Assembly (NCBI GenBank): GCA_001784175.1
Contig: MFPR01000035.1
Location: 1-42,231 of the forward strand
Origin: Candidatus Lindowbacteria bacterium RIFCSPLOWO2_12_FULL_62_27
GTDB taxonomy: Bacteria; Lindowbacteria; 2-12-FULL-62-27
Length of the DNA: 42,231 nt
Reading direction: 5' to 3'
Both the position numbers and the translations under genes were made by a program. Below are positions 18,001 through 26,170 of the stretch, piece after piece; the stretch's first letter is position 1; every line of letters starts with the position of its first letter. The notes under the pieces were generated by a model that saw only the letters and a program-made list of their open reading frames with translations, was not told the DNA's origin and ran no database searches.

Positions 18001-18255
18001 CAGGCCACCGCTTTCCAGTGTGACCAGGATTTTCTCACGGATGCGATATCGAAGCTCGCCCGCCGCGCGGCGCGTGAACGTGATGGCCGCCAGTTGGCCG
18101 ATAGGCGCGGCGTCACGGCCGTCCGGCGGAGCCAGCAGATTCAGAAACCGGTCTACGACGATGGTGGTTTTGCCGGTACCCGCGCCCGCATCGATGACGA
18201 CGTTTTTACGCCGCTCAACGCGGATCTCCTCGCGCGCCCTGTCGTCAGCCAGCAC
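15034..18255 (-). CDS. addA: AddA-like helicase-nuclease
   Basis: This 1073-aa protein is a UvrD-family helicase with a C-terminal RecB-type nuclease, acting in double-strand break end resection. Motifs in order: VVIDAGAGTGKTTIVVDRFL (Walker A), AAITFTRRAAGEL (Ia), IFVDEFQDTDPVQ (II), GDAKQSIYRFRRADI (III), TTNFRSAAPLV (IV), VYQAKGLEYPVVVLANAF (V), YVAVTRARDLF (VI) and the PD-(D/E)XK set DIGYIDLLC/IWVLDFKTD with VEQLRAYVG. The GTG start at 18255 overlaps the end of the addB-like gene by 11 nt. The alphaproteobacterial-type AddA is similar in size. It could serve general recombination repair, but its setting among defence-like genes allows a role in degrading invading DNA. Confidence 0.9.
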   Translation of the reverse strand: MLADDRAREEIRVERRKNVVIDAGAGTGKTTIVVDRFLNLLAPPDGRDAAPIGQLAAITFTRRAAGELRYRIREKILVTLESGGLKNVRRDLLQAALTGLDNAFIGTIHSFADRLLKLRPTEAELSPAYGIEENTDELVSITFDRLRRAAEEHNLAAEAGINAGLARELEETVNDYVGAGYAIETTGGTFAQTLGLDSLVAAMIGSRDVRPNFRPPARPDFTEVSRMALKAAQSIRALKSESSGTGKLKRLALDLDRVATAKGEQAVLKAVRQLQRFNFADLQKKRDFADEKEGWELTKSLRDTTTPAIADPVSRWMCGRLVRLVPAICGIYEKIKREHEVVDQLDLLLKLRDVLGKEAHRTFYAGLFRHIFVDEFQDTDPVQADIIRLLVSEKAGGKPRHGSITIVGDAKQSIYRFRRADISAYEKFRGWLEKHGALTRSLTTNFRSAAPLVQYANARFQEMMGLVKDGRIFDSENGAVFYEPLAEFVPGKKAAVHLIPISAGDDVKLKAEIGRGIEAEAIARYLLHLKSSNFMIRDAETETERPMRWRDIAVLSLTTPCWRGIFAEFDRFGIPYAARGGSVFGSDPAIRAFILALRSIADPDDGPAIAQYYRPPFWILSMDDILGKTVPFQQAEKLLADLRMRRLSRPAVDTARDLLELTRCVSAVRGSPNGSQTLSKIQELLNILDADSRSGLDFDAVTLKLRAWIDHPPQQDAPEPVTGDVVRFTTVYQAKGLEYPVVVLANAFQSSARQNSKSWLVSNEGGRAEGVIRLAEVKGEVPRDAGLRDREKAFGDAEMTRLAYVAVTRARDLFILFQPSYGGSKSYLSQPLMTGDAKTVQTIEPFIIGRLPKWAKSAKEQPKFRPSPEVSTEMCEKKWAAGLATALRPEAAPRAITSLARRRVETDMDLAEELRKAKSAGRYGATFGIAVHRALQMLVSGASRPVQEIVFQCAQECGLTEHLPEAVADVERTWSELSKIPGDKIAEFPVSAPSAAGHLDIGYIDLLCIGPSEIWVLDFKTDTPPQGKSAKPSPMYVEQLRAYVGILNDSRIFTPRSIRAGLLYTATGEIVSM

Positions 18256-21200
18256 GCCGGGTCACCCGCTTTTTGGATTTGGGGGTGGACGCATTCCGAG
18301 CGGGCATCGCCTCTGACTCCTCGTCGAGGACATCGGCTTCTGGCGGTCTTTTCAAAGAAAGGAATTTCGCAGCCGACCCGCCAGCCGCTTCCAGCTTCTT
18401 TTCATTTAGGGAGAAGAAATTCTCTCCACAGACCGGCCTGAAAGCACAATACTGGCAATCATCTTTATCGGGAGTCCGGGGGAATGAATTCTCATCCAAC
18501 AGGCCTGCGGCCAGGGAGAGCCATTCCCGTCCATGTTTCAACAGCGCGGCGAAGTCTTCCCGCAAAAAAGCGCGTGAAGCGGCCCCGCGCGGGTAGAAGT
18601 ATTCGGCGCCCGCCGGCGACGGGATGCCTTTCTCCTTCGCCAGTTTAGTCAGCGCCAGAGAATACACGGCCAATTGCACGTCCCTGACCGGATCGGGCGG
18701 CTCATTCTCCTTGCGGACATGCGCCCGGCCCGTCTTGAAGTCGCGTACAAAAGATTTTCCATCGACGATGTCGACGCGGTCGATGTAGCCCTTGAACGGA
18801 AGGCCCGCCAAATCCAGTGCGTGGTCGGCACCGAATGGTTCTTCGATGCAAGCGATACGGACTTGCGGCTCACGCTCCCATTCGTAGCGAATGATAGAGT
18901 CGATATCGGCGTCGAGCCTCTCGCGCTGGGCCATCCTGAAATCTTTGCCGACGAGGGGGTAAAACCGGATGAGTTCCTCAAACTGTCGATGGCCCTCTTG
19001 CTGGGCGGTGGTGATCCACATCTTCAGCGTCTGACGATGCGCATAAAAATCCTCGCCGTTCTTCGTGAAAAACGATTCCATGACGGAGTGAAAGAGTTTG
19101 CCGAAGGTAAGCGCGTCCAGCGCATTCGTTTCGGGCAGGGTTGGCGGTTCCTCCCATCCAAGCAACTTTTCATAAAGGAACTTGTGCGGACAGGTCAGCA
19201 GAGTTCCCAGAGACGAAGCGGACATTTTTTTGGGTCTGGGGCATTTTTCGCGCAGTAATCCATCGAGCGGGCCGGGGCGGGTTGATGCATCCGCATCCAG
19301 AAATTCTCCAATATCTTTGGACGATGGCCTTGCGACCAGCATTTTGAAACCTTCTGCGCGCTCCAACATGCCGGGGCCGAAATAATCCCGCCGCACGGAC
19401 GATGCGCGCAGGTATTTGGGATCAAATTTGCCGGTCTCGACATTCGGCCGGCGCAGTGCCGCAGCGATATCCAGGAACAGACTGGACGGCTCATGGACAG
19501 TCCCATCCAGCGTCTGCCGGGGGGCGCTGAACGACACGTGCACTCCAGCGTGATTGACGTTGCGATGGATGTTCTGAATGGAAATGCGCGGGAGATGGGC
19601 AGACAGGCGTATCGGGCGGTCGAGGAGTTCTCGATCTGTGTCCGGCAGAAGCGGATCGTCCGAGGCCGCACCTCCGACCGCGCCTTCCGCCAAACCCATG
19701 ATACGGACAGCGTCAAAGGGAATCCCGGCGGCTCGGTCCGGCGTTCCGATAAAAATATTCGCCTCGCCAAATCGCCCGACCGCCCGCCTGAGCGATTCAA
19801 GCCTACGCCGGATGACTTTGAGCGCGTCATATCCCTGCCGGTCAAGCGAAAGAAAAGGGCGGAGCGATTCATCGAGGTCACCCAGCGCGTCCGAATCGTC
19901 ATAGACAATGACGTGTTGTTCCCAGAATGTTTTCATGGCCGTCCAGATGAGACCCAGCGGTTCTTCGCGGGAGACTTGTATCGCAAGGCCAGTCAGCGCG
20001 CGGACAGCAGGGAGAACCGCCTTCATCGAGTCGCAGTAACGCTCGGCCTCCCGCGCTTCATGCTGTTGTCGATCCGGCACATCCTTGAGACCGACATATT
20101 TCTCCAAATGCGCGATGCGGCGTTCGAATCCTGGTGCCCATTCGGCGGCGCTTTCGGGGCGGACAGGCGAACCGCCAAGCGTTCCACAGACCCAGACAAT
20201 ATCCCGGGATTCAGCGTGGGACAGATGGCGGCGTTCGAACTTGCCGACTGGCCTGTCGAATTTGAGGAACGGCAGGACGTGAAAGAATTCATCAACGCGC
20301 AAACCAGTGGTGAGAGCATCGATCAATGTCTTCATCCGGCGGCCAAACGGCATGTCGATAACGGGTAAACCTCCTGCGACATGAACGGGAATTTCAGAAC
20401 CGGGCCATGGCAGACGGGCAAGACGACCGTGGAGCATGGCGGCCAGCGGGTCGGATTCGGGCACAATGATGGCGATCCGTTCTAGAGGAACACCGGCAAC
20501 GATCCGGTCGCTCACCCAATCGACCGCCGCCTCGATCTCCTCCGCGACGCCCGAGTGCAATTCCGTCTGGACCGTGCCGTCAGATCCTCTGGAAACGGGC
20601 CGGCCGGAACGCGCAAGTTCCCTGGGATCGGCGAAAAGATAACGTTTGAGAATTGATATCTCATCCCGCTTGGAATCCTCTTTTTGCAGGTCCCCGGCCG
20701 GGAGACCGCCGAGGCGCCGGGCCAATTGCTCTATGCGCGCCTCATCCTCCGGGTATCGCGGGTTGGCGGTAAGGAACGCCGCATTTATATTCGGAAGGGA
20801 AGACAAGAACTCCAGCTCCGATTCCTCCGGCTCGCGAAGGAGACACGCGAATACGCTTCCGGCTGACGAGGCTGCGACTTTCCCCGCTTTGCGGAGAATC
20901 TTGTGGCGGTCGGCATATGGATGTTTGAGGGCGTCGAGAACGGTTGCGAGGTCGAGAAATCTGCCGCGGGATATCTGATCCGGTGCGGACTTGGCCGCGG
21001 CCCGGAGGGCGGAGCTGTCTATTCCCGCGGAACGTAGATCGTCAAACGTCCTCGCGAACGCATCCGCGAATCCCGCACCGGTGCGAAGTTGTTCGATATC
21101 GAAATATTTCAATTTGCCTTCAAGGGTGGAACCGTCGAAAAGTTCCTCCAGCATGACAGGCTCGACGTCCTCGGCGCCCGGTCGAGCCGGATTTCCAGCG

Positions 21201-21415
21201 AGAAGCAGCATATCCGCCGCGAGGCCAACAGGGCACACGAATCGCGTGCCGATGAGGAGATTGCGCCAATCTGGGTTGGCCGCGATCTCGCGCCGAAACG
21301 CCTGGGTGATGCGTTCAGCCGGCACAAGGACAGTTCTAACCGGCGAGGCCGATTTCAGCGCGATGCCGGCCCAGGTTCGAACCATTTCATGGAAACGGGT
21401 TACGAGATACAGCAT
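18245..21415 (-). CDS. addB: AddB-like exonuclease subunit with Fe-S nuclease
   Basis: This 1056-aa protein has the AddB layout: a degenerate helicase-like N-terminus without an intact Walker A (MLYLVTRFHEMVRTWAGIAL) and a C-terminal PD-(D/E)XK nuclease (FKGYIDRVDIV, FVRDFKTGRA, VQLAVYSLAL). A cysteine from LLTCPHKF and three from DCQYCAFRPVCGEN are the four-cysteine iron-sulphur staple typical of AddB. It pairs with AddA in a RecBCD-like complex. The start at 21415 has GAGGTGAT with a 6-base gap to ATG. It overlaps addA by 11 nt, so the subunits are co-translated. Confidence 0.88.
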   Translation of the reverse strand: MLYLVTRFHEMVRTWAGIALKSASPVRTVLVPAERITQAFRREIAANPDWRNLLIGTRFVCPVGLAADMLLLAGNPARPGAEDVEPVMLEELFDGSTLEGKLKYFDIEQLRTGAGFADAFARTFDDLRSAGIDSSALRAAAKSAPDQISRGRFLDLATVLDALKHPYADRHKILRKAGKVAASSAGSVFACLLREPEESELEFLSSLPNINAAFLTANPRYPEDEARIEQLARRLGGLPAGDLQKEDSKRDEISILKRYLFADPRELARSGRPVSRGSDGTVQTELHSGVAEEIEAAVDWVSDRIVAGVPLERIAIIVPESDPLAAMLHGRLARLPWPGSEIPVHVAGGLPVIDMPFGRRMKTLIDALTTGLRVDEFFHVLPFLKFDRPVGKFERRHLSHAESRDIVWVCGTLGGSPVRPESAAEWAPGFERRIAHLEKYVGLKDVPDRQQHEAREAERYCDSMKAVLPAVRALTGLAIQVSREEPLGLIWTAMKTFWEQHVIVYDDSDALGDLDESLRPFLSLDRQGYDALKVIRRRLESLRRAVGRFGEANIFIGTPDRAAGIPFDAVRIMGLAEGAVGGAASDDPLLPDTDRELLDRPIRLSAHLPRISIQNIHRNVNHAGVHVSFSAPRQTLDGTVHEPSSLFLDIAAALRRPNVETGKFDPKYLRASSVRRDYFGPGMLERAEGFKMLVARPSSKDIGEFLDADASTRPGPLDGLLREKCPRPKKMSASSLGTLLTCPHKFLYEKLLGWEEPPTLPETNALDALTFGKLFHSVMESFFTKNGEDFYAHRQTLKMWITTAQQEGHRQFEELIRFYPLVGKDFRMAQRERLDADIDSIIRYEWEREPQVRIACIEEPFGADHALDLAGLPFKGYIDRVDIVDGKSFVRDFKTGRAHVRKENEPPDPVRDVQLAVYSLALTKLAKEKGIPSPAGAEYFYPRGAASRAFLREDFAALLKHGREWLSLAAGLLDENSFPRTPDKDDCQYCAFRPVCGENFFSLNEKKLEAAGGSAAKFLSLKRPPEADVLDEESEAMPARNASTPKSKKRVTRRAG

Positions 21416-21422
21416 ATCGGCA

Positions 21423-21494
21423 TCACCTCAACACTCCTTCCCGGATGGCTTCCACCAGTGCATGGATATATATCATTGCCGACTCGTAGGGCAC
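21423..21494 (-). pseudogene. 23-codon mosaic relic ahead of addB
   Basis: The frame MPYESAMIYIHALVEAIREG, then VLR and stop, begins with GTG two bases after the stop of the 77-aa gene. Its 5' part (21440-21476) matches 28173-28209 at 36 of 37 bases, the end region of the 136-aa gene. Its 3' part (21419-21439) matches 25610-25630 at 20 of 21 bases, the end of the IS-split nuclease gene. It looks like a fusion scar left after duplication and internal deletion of a neighbouring block. Confidence 0.5.
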
Positions 21495-21496
21495 CT

Positions 21497-21730
21497 TTAT
21501 TCATCGTCTGCTTCGGCGTCTTCGCTGTCTGCCTTCTTCCACGCGTCCGGGTATTCCATAATCCGGGTCTTAGATTCCTTGGAAAGAAAATCCATATATG
21601 CCTTCTCTGACTGTGCACGGTCCTTCTTCGTCTCAATGTGCGCTTTGATCTCCTTTTGATTGCTCTTCAGGCGCGCATTCCCGGATTTGATGTTGGTTGT
21701 GTTCCTTTTCCGTTGTGGTTGACGCGCCAT
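21497..21730 (-). CDS. Small, highly charged protein
   Basis: This 77-aa protein (MARQPQRKRNTTNIKSGNAR at the start, acidic EDAEADDE at the end) is basic at the N-terminus and acidic at the C-terminus, probably with a long helix in between. GGGGGAG lies seven bases upstream of ATG 21730. No family is recognised. It belongs to a run of three small genes between the nuclease-RAMA gene and addB. Confidence 0.6.
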   Translation of the reverse strand: MARQPQRKRNTTNIKSGNARLKSNQKEIKAHIETKKDRAQSEKAYMDFLSKESKTRIMEYPDAWKKADSEDAEADDE

Positions 21731-21744
21731 CCTTGCTCCCCCCT

Positions 21745-22032
21745 TTATGCGTTCGGTTGTGCCCGGAACCGGCGGGAAAGATCATGGAATATCTCCCCTT
21801 TTTTGATCTTTGCATCGACAAGCCGTCGAACGGTTTTCAAATCGCCGGCGGTTGTGACATCGTCGGGGTGGATGCGATAAACGGTCACGCGGGGCATATT
21901 ATTCTTCGTCCATTCCAATTCATGAACGAACGCTATCAAGCTGTTCCCCATCGCCCGCTTCAGGTCGTGAATCTCAATACCATGACCCAATCCCTGAGGA
22001 ACGGCTTCCCACTCAACCCATTCGATTTTCAA
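21745..22032 (-). CDS. Hypothetical 95-aa protein, TTG start
   Basis: The frame begins TTG AAA ATC GAA (MKIEWVEWEAVPQGLGHGIE) with AGGGGTGA eight bases upstream; no ATG is available before homologous-looking sequence begins. The middle FVHELEWTKNNMPRVTVYRI suggests a small alpha/beta fold. It is not recognised. Spacing to the next gene is 14 nt, which supports one operon. Confidence 0.6.
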   Translation of the reverse strand: MKIEWVEWEAVPQGLGHGIEIHDLKRAMGNSLIAFVHELEWTKNNMPRVTVYRIHPDDVTTAGDLKTVRRLVDAKIKKGEIFHDLSRRFRAQPNA

Positions 22033-22084
22033 GATTCAGTCACCCCTTTGAATTCATGAAGCATAATCATCGTTGATAACTCGC

Positions 22085-22345
22085 TTAGTCGTATATCGTG
22101 GCCAGATCATCAACCAGTCCCTTCGTCATCCTTAGAATCCCCCGCTTTTCATTTTTCGGGGTACTTACCTTAATCGCCTTGAGCACATCGATGACATCCA
22201 TGCGATCCTTGGTCTCCAATCGGTCTATTCTGAGATTATCCCACTCCGACACGGTTATCTTTCCTTTGAGTACGTCGGGTAGATTCATCTCGGAATTCTT
22301 TGTGACCATTTTATAGGATGCCAGCCAGGCGATTCTCGCGGGCAT
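22085..22345 (-). CDS. Hypothetical 86-aa protein, start uncertain
   Basis: The C-terminal two thirds look like a real protein (ITVSEWDNLRIDRLETKD, then VLKAIKVSTPKNEKRGILRM). No ribosome binding site precedes either possible ATG (22345 or 22309), and coding-like sequence extends upstream without a start codon toward the stop of the nuclease-RAMA gene. It may be the remains of a longer gene. No family is recognised. Confidence 0.45.
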   Translation of the reverse strand: MPARIAWLASYKMVTKNSEMNLPDVLKGKITVSEWDNLRIDRLETKDRMDVIDVLKAIKVSTPKNEKRGILRMTKGLVDDLATIYD

Positions 22346-22387
22346 GGCGTGAACGTTTGGCGAGAATACGTTGATACGTAAATGTCA

Positions 22388-24109
22388 TCACGTTGCCCGT
22401 TCACCTCTTTTTTTCCTCACCGTTTCGTTCAAATCGTGTAGGCGCTTCCCACTCTTCGTTTGCCAGTAGAGCGGCCCCGCCACCCCATGCTCGTCTGTCT
22501 TAAGCCCATGTTTCATTAAAAGCCTTTTCGCAAGCTCGGAAATTGAATAATCCTTCCCCTCGTATCTGAGGCGATTGGACTTGGAAACGATATTTGCCTG
22601 CTCTTGTTCGAATTTCTTCTTGTGGAAGAAATATAGTGGCTCGCCGTCGAAAATAAGCCCCAGTTCCACGAGTTCGCTTAACGTGACTACTCTGCCGCGC
22701 CCAGAGATTAATGGTATCGCGAAGTCTTCAATATGCTCGGCTTGAATGACCTCCTCAATAACCTTGAAAGTTTCTCTGTGAGCTTTTAAAACCGCCTTGG
22801 CAAGAGCAATAAATTTTCCGTCAGGTGCGGTGGAGGGATTTGCGAGGGCTGAGTCTGCAGTCGTCGAACGAAATTTCTCTCTCAACTCAAGAAGCGTTCT
22901 ATTGTAACTATCGGAATCGGGAGTATTTACTTTGAACCTGTCCCATCCACGACATACCCGCCCCCCCAATATCTCCTTCGCCGCGGATGAAGGAGCCTCA
23001 AAAACATGTTCATTGACTTTTATCCCACCGTCCACAACTTCGACCTCCTTTTCGACATCTCCTCTCTTGTAGATAAGGCGGTCGCCCACACGAAGCAATT
23101 TGGCGTCAATTAAATCAATGATGGAAACCAGAGATGTACCATGGGCTTCAACACTACTTTTCGGTGCGTCCTCACCGTCTACTCTGATTTGAGTAAGCAG
23201 GTTCAGAGGCGATATTTTATATTGCTTCTTATAATGCTCCTCCTTGCGCATAATTTCCTCCACCCATTTGCTTTCAGCGGGAGATATAGCAATCCTCCCG
23301 AATCCGGCATCACTTGGCGACGAAGCGAGATTACGAAGAAACTCTTGGATGATTTCACTTCCTTGGGACGAGAGAGACGGGTGCATGGCACAGGGCTTAA
23401 GCAGCTCATCTACGAGTTGTTGATAACTGAACGTTATGAAATCAGGCGACATGGCCCGGCGCCCTTGGGATTCTTTTCCTTCGGCATCGGGGCTCAAAAA
23501 TAGGAGCGCCCGGTACAATTTGTCTGCCCGACTACATTCGGGTTCGTCGAACAGACGTCCATCTCGGGAATCTTTGTGCTTATCCTCCAAGACATATTCT
23601 GCGTACTTGATTGTCTGATCTTTGGACTCTTTAGCTTTCACCTTGTTTTCACAAATGAAAAGTAGCCTTGAATGCTCGTTGTTCATTTCCATTTCTGCGG
23701 CGATGCAAACGTCGAAGCTCAGTTTGTTATTTCGCGTGTTTGAGAGATGCACAGTCAATTCACTCTGTTGTTCGGTACTTTGAGAGTCTGGCCACACCCG
23801 GCATCGGATAAGTTTCGCCTCGACGATGTATTCCAAGGGGGGAAGATGGATCCGCGCGCGCTTCTGTATGTCATCTCCATCATCCAATGACATGGCAATA
23901 AGCAACTGCCGAAAAGGGAAATCGCCAAGTTTGTGGCTGCCTTGGGGATTTAACAACCATGCGAGAAATGCAGAATGCCAGCGTTCCAAGTGTGTTGTGC
24001 CGAGGATCGAAAGAAATCCCGTAGACTTTAGATTATTCTCGATTGAGAGAAATGCCGGGTCGACCAAGAGGTCGCAGAGCTGTTTGATGTTTCTGATTTC
24101 TTCGTCCAT
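22388..24109 (-). CDS. PD-(D/E)XK nuclease with RAMA domain
   Basis: This 573-aa protein starts with a PD-(D/E)XK nuclease fold of the PDDEXK_4 kind: HLERWHSAFLAWLLNP near residue 40, LSFDVCIAAEME and LLFICENKVKAKES near 130-165 (catalytic D and ExK), and TIKYAEYV. Near residues 355-395 GGIKVNEHVFEAPSSAAKEI and RGWDRFKV match the RAMA domain found in restriction and modification proteins, thought to read DNA modification. A restriction-like effector acting on modified DNA fits, but is inferred. GAGGTGAT with a 7-base gap supports ATG 24109. It lies in a run with a HAD phosphatase and AddAB. Confidence 0.75.
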   Translation of the reverse strand: MDEEIRNIKQLCDLLVDPAFLSIENNLKSTGFLSILGTTHLERWHSAFLAWLLNPQGSHKLGDFPFRQLLIAMSLDDGDDIQKRARIHLPPLEYIVEAKLIRCRVWPDSQSTEQQSELTVHLSNTRNNKLSFDVCIAAEMEMNNEHSRLLFICENKVKAKESKDQTIKYAEYVLEDKHKDSRDGRLFDEPECSRADKLYRALLFLSPDAEGKESQGRRAMSPDFITFSYQQLVDELLKPCAMHPSLSSQGSEIIQEFLRNLASSPSDAGFGRIAISPAESKWVEEIMRKEEHYKKQYKISPLNLLTQIRVDGEDAPKSSVEAHGTSLVSIIDLIDAKLLRVGDRLIYKRGDVEKEVEVVDGGIKVNEHVFEAPSSAAKEILGGRVCRGWDRFKVNTPDSDSYNRTLLELREKFRSTTADSALANPSTAPDGKFIALAKAVLKAHRETFKVIEEVIQAEHIEDFAIPLISGRGRVVTLSELVELGLIFDGEPLYFFHKKKFEQEQANIVSKSNRLRYEGKDYSISELAKRLLMKHGLKTDEHGVAGPLYWQTKSGKRLHDLNETVRKKRGERAT

Positions 24110-24184
24110 GGTTTATATCACCTCAATGTGTATTCGACTTCGAACTACCAATGCAATTTACCTGATACCATCCGGCGATGGCGC

Positions 24185-24676
24185 TTATAAGGGGGATGAT
24201 ATCCGTTCCCGCAGTATAGCCATCGCCCGGAGAAGATCGTCGGGTCGTTCTCTCGTGTTCACCTCAATCCATCTGTCCAGGAGTCCGTGTTCTGTCAGCC
24301 ATGCCTTCTCGGCTGCAATGGGCGCATCGTCCAGCCAGAAGAAATCTCCAAACAACGCCTCCGTCTTGAGGGTCACAAACCTCGTCGGGCGTATTTTCGA
24401 AAGCATCCCGAGTACGTCATCGGCGCCGTACGGACGGATAAGATCCACAACCGCTGAGGCAATCCCTTGGCAATGCGTGGTCAGCCAGTAGCATTCAAAG
24501 TTGGTGAGCGCAAACTCGAGAAACTCCCGAACGTGTTTCGCCCGAACGACCTCCGCCGAATGGGTGTCGCATTTGCCCAACAAAACGCCGTCCACGTCCA
24601 GAAACAGGTTCCATCGCCGAGGCTCCGGTTTCACGCCGGATAATATGTTTTGACAGTCAGAGTCGCTATCCGTCAT
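24185..24676 (-). CDS. HAD-like phosphatase of the RNA-repair-associated type
   Basis: This 163-aa protein has NLFLDVDGVLLGKC as HAD motif I and FFWLDDAPIAAEK as the motif IV acidic pair, with a short cap. This layout resembles small HAD domains found with RNA-repair enzymes that remove terminal phosphates; that link is family knowledge, not proof. The start at 24676 is chosen because GGAGAGGA stands six bases upstream, while the longer in-frame start lacks one. It lies 57 bp after the DUF3553-like gene in the same run. Confidence 0.75.
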   Translation of the reverse strand: MTDSDSDCQNILSGVKPEPRRWNLFLDVDGVLLGKCDTHSAEVVRAKHVREFLEFALTNFECYWLTTHCQGIASAVVDLIRPYGADDVLGMLSKIRPTRFVTLKTEALFGDFFWLDDAPIAAEKAWLTEHGLLDRWIEVNTRERPDDLLRAMAILRERISSPL

Positions 24677-24732
24677 TGGTTTCCTCTCCATCACCCGACT
24701 CCAACCGAGGTTATGATTTCACTTGCTTGCTG

Positions 24733-25614
24733 TCAGTATGTATCGTCCCCAGTCACCCATATGTAAGATTGTATATCGATCATATCGCGTGGGTTCAGTC
24801 CGGCTGAGACGAGTTCATCTTTGACGATTCGCGCGAATTTTAGAAGACAACTGTACGTCAGCCAGTTCGGCTCAGACTTATAATTCAGCTGATAGCCGCG
24901 CCGTTCTGCCGCTTGGTTTGTCACCTCCGGTTTCAAAAATAGATGGTTGCCGGGCATGGCGATGAAAGGGAAAAATGTTTGGATGGGCCATTTGACGGTG
25001 GAGGATTTGGGCTGCGGAAGTGCCTCCAGAGTGCCGGTGAAACGGTCGAATCTATTCTCAAATCCATCATCTCCATAGATCAAATCATACAGTCCTCGAC
25101 AGAACGTCTTGGCGGCCGCAGACGTCTTCAGGGCATCCCGCAACGGCATCTTTTCGTACGGGGAAAGAAGATTGGTTTTTGCCTCAACGGCAAGGGCGCG
25201 GACGACTATTTCTTCCCACTCCTCATTAGAAAGCAACCGGGTGTACTCCTCACGATTGAGAGAATCATTCCATAGACAATGTGCAGTCCATTTATAATCT
25301 CTTTCCTTTGAGGTGTATGAGGGAGCGTCAAACCCGTCCTTAAAAATATTCCGAAATTTTTGCATGGCGGCCGGTGCGGTCAGGTGGTCTTTCCTCCGCG
25401 CCAACTCCAAGTCCAGATTCACAAGCCACGCAGGTGCCTCGGATTCGTGAATCAACTCCATATGTACCTTGTCCGTTGATATTTTTTTCCTGGGTCGATC
25501 CACATCATCGGAGAAGAAGACTTCCACAATGTTGTGATGCGGAACACTCAATATCTTGCCAACTCCCAGCTTGGAATGCCGCACGAAGTGACCCGGTTGA
25601 TACCTGACAGGCAT
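24733..25614 (-). CDS. DUF3553/CarD-like N-terminus with uncharacterised C-terminus
   Basis: This 293-aa protein begins MPVRYQPGHFVRHSKLGVGK and has VEVFFSDDVDRPRKKIST, a Tudor-like fold seen in CarD, TRCF and DUF3553 proteins that bind RNA polymerase or DNA. The remaining ~230 residues, ending with a WLTYSCLLKFARIVKDEL block, are not recognised. ATG 25614 follows the stop of the split nuclease gene within two bases (TGAGGTGATG), so the two were a coupled pair. The intact pair suggests the DUF3553 protein partners the nuclease now broken by the IS. Confidence 0.6.
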   Translation of the reverse strand: MPVRYQPGHFVRHSKLGVGKILSVPHHNIVEVFFSDDVDRPRKKISTDKVHMELIHESEAPAWLVNLDLELARRKDHLTAPAAMQKFRNIFKDGFDAPSYTSKERDYKWTAHCLWNDSLNREEYTRLLSNEEWEEIVVRALAVEAKTNLLSPYEKMPLRDALKTSAAAKTFCRGLYDLIYGDDGFENRFDRFTGTLEALPQPKSSTVKWPIQTFFPFIAMPGNHLFLKPEVTNQAAERRGYQLNYKSEPNWLTYSCLLKFARIVKDELVSAGLNPRDMIDIQSYIWVTGDDTY

Positions 25615-25618
25615 CACC

Positions 25619-26158
25619 TCAGCACTCCTTGCCGCTATTGGCTGTCGCACCGGTCTCTACAATTTCACCCATCAATGTTGATAAAAAAGAAAACAGACGA
25701 TGTTTTTTTTCTTTGTCTCCGAATAATGTTAGGTTCGTAGATGGGTATTGATCTTTCTTCGATGTCAGCTTTAGCCCGAGAATATGTTCCAGCCTACTGC
25801 GTACTTCTGTAATCCGTCTTTCGTCCCAGCCTAATTTTTTCAACGCAATTAGGTAGAACCAGGCCCGGTCAGTAACATGGAGTATGGATTCTTCCGACCC
25901 CTTGAGATCAATCATCATTGTCTTCGAGCCAAACCTAATCTTGCACAGTCCCTTCCCCTCAATTTCCTGTGCCCAATTCAGAAATGATTGCCGAATTGAT
26001 TTCAATGGTTCGTCGTCTACTAAATTAATCCATTCGTCCGCGTTGATACTTGCCCGTTGACTTTCTGAAAGGGTTTGCATGAGGCAAGCAGCTTTGACAT
26101 TACCACATGCGTAAATATCTCTTCCGAAGTCATATCGCCGCACTTCGACACAGGCCAT
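25619..26158 (-). pseudogene. C-terminal half of IS-interrupted PD-(D/E)XK protein
   Basis: The reading frame MACVEVRRYDFGRDIYACGN to the end (179 codons) continues the protein whose first half lies at 27549-28103. Removing the IS (26171-27557) and one copy of the 9-bp target duplication joins RRNKF directly to PMACVEV in frame, giving 362 codons. The C-terminal part is not a recognised domain; a helical DRAWFYLIALKKLGWDERRI stretch is visible. ATG 26158 is internal and has no ribosome binding site, so this half is probably silent. Confidence 0.8.
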
Positions 26159-26161
26159 TGG

Positions 26162-26170
26162 GAATTTATT
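26162..26170. repeat. Target-site duplication, left copy
   Basis: GAATTTATT adjoins the IS256-family element on the left and is identical to 27558-27566. Confidence 0.9.
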
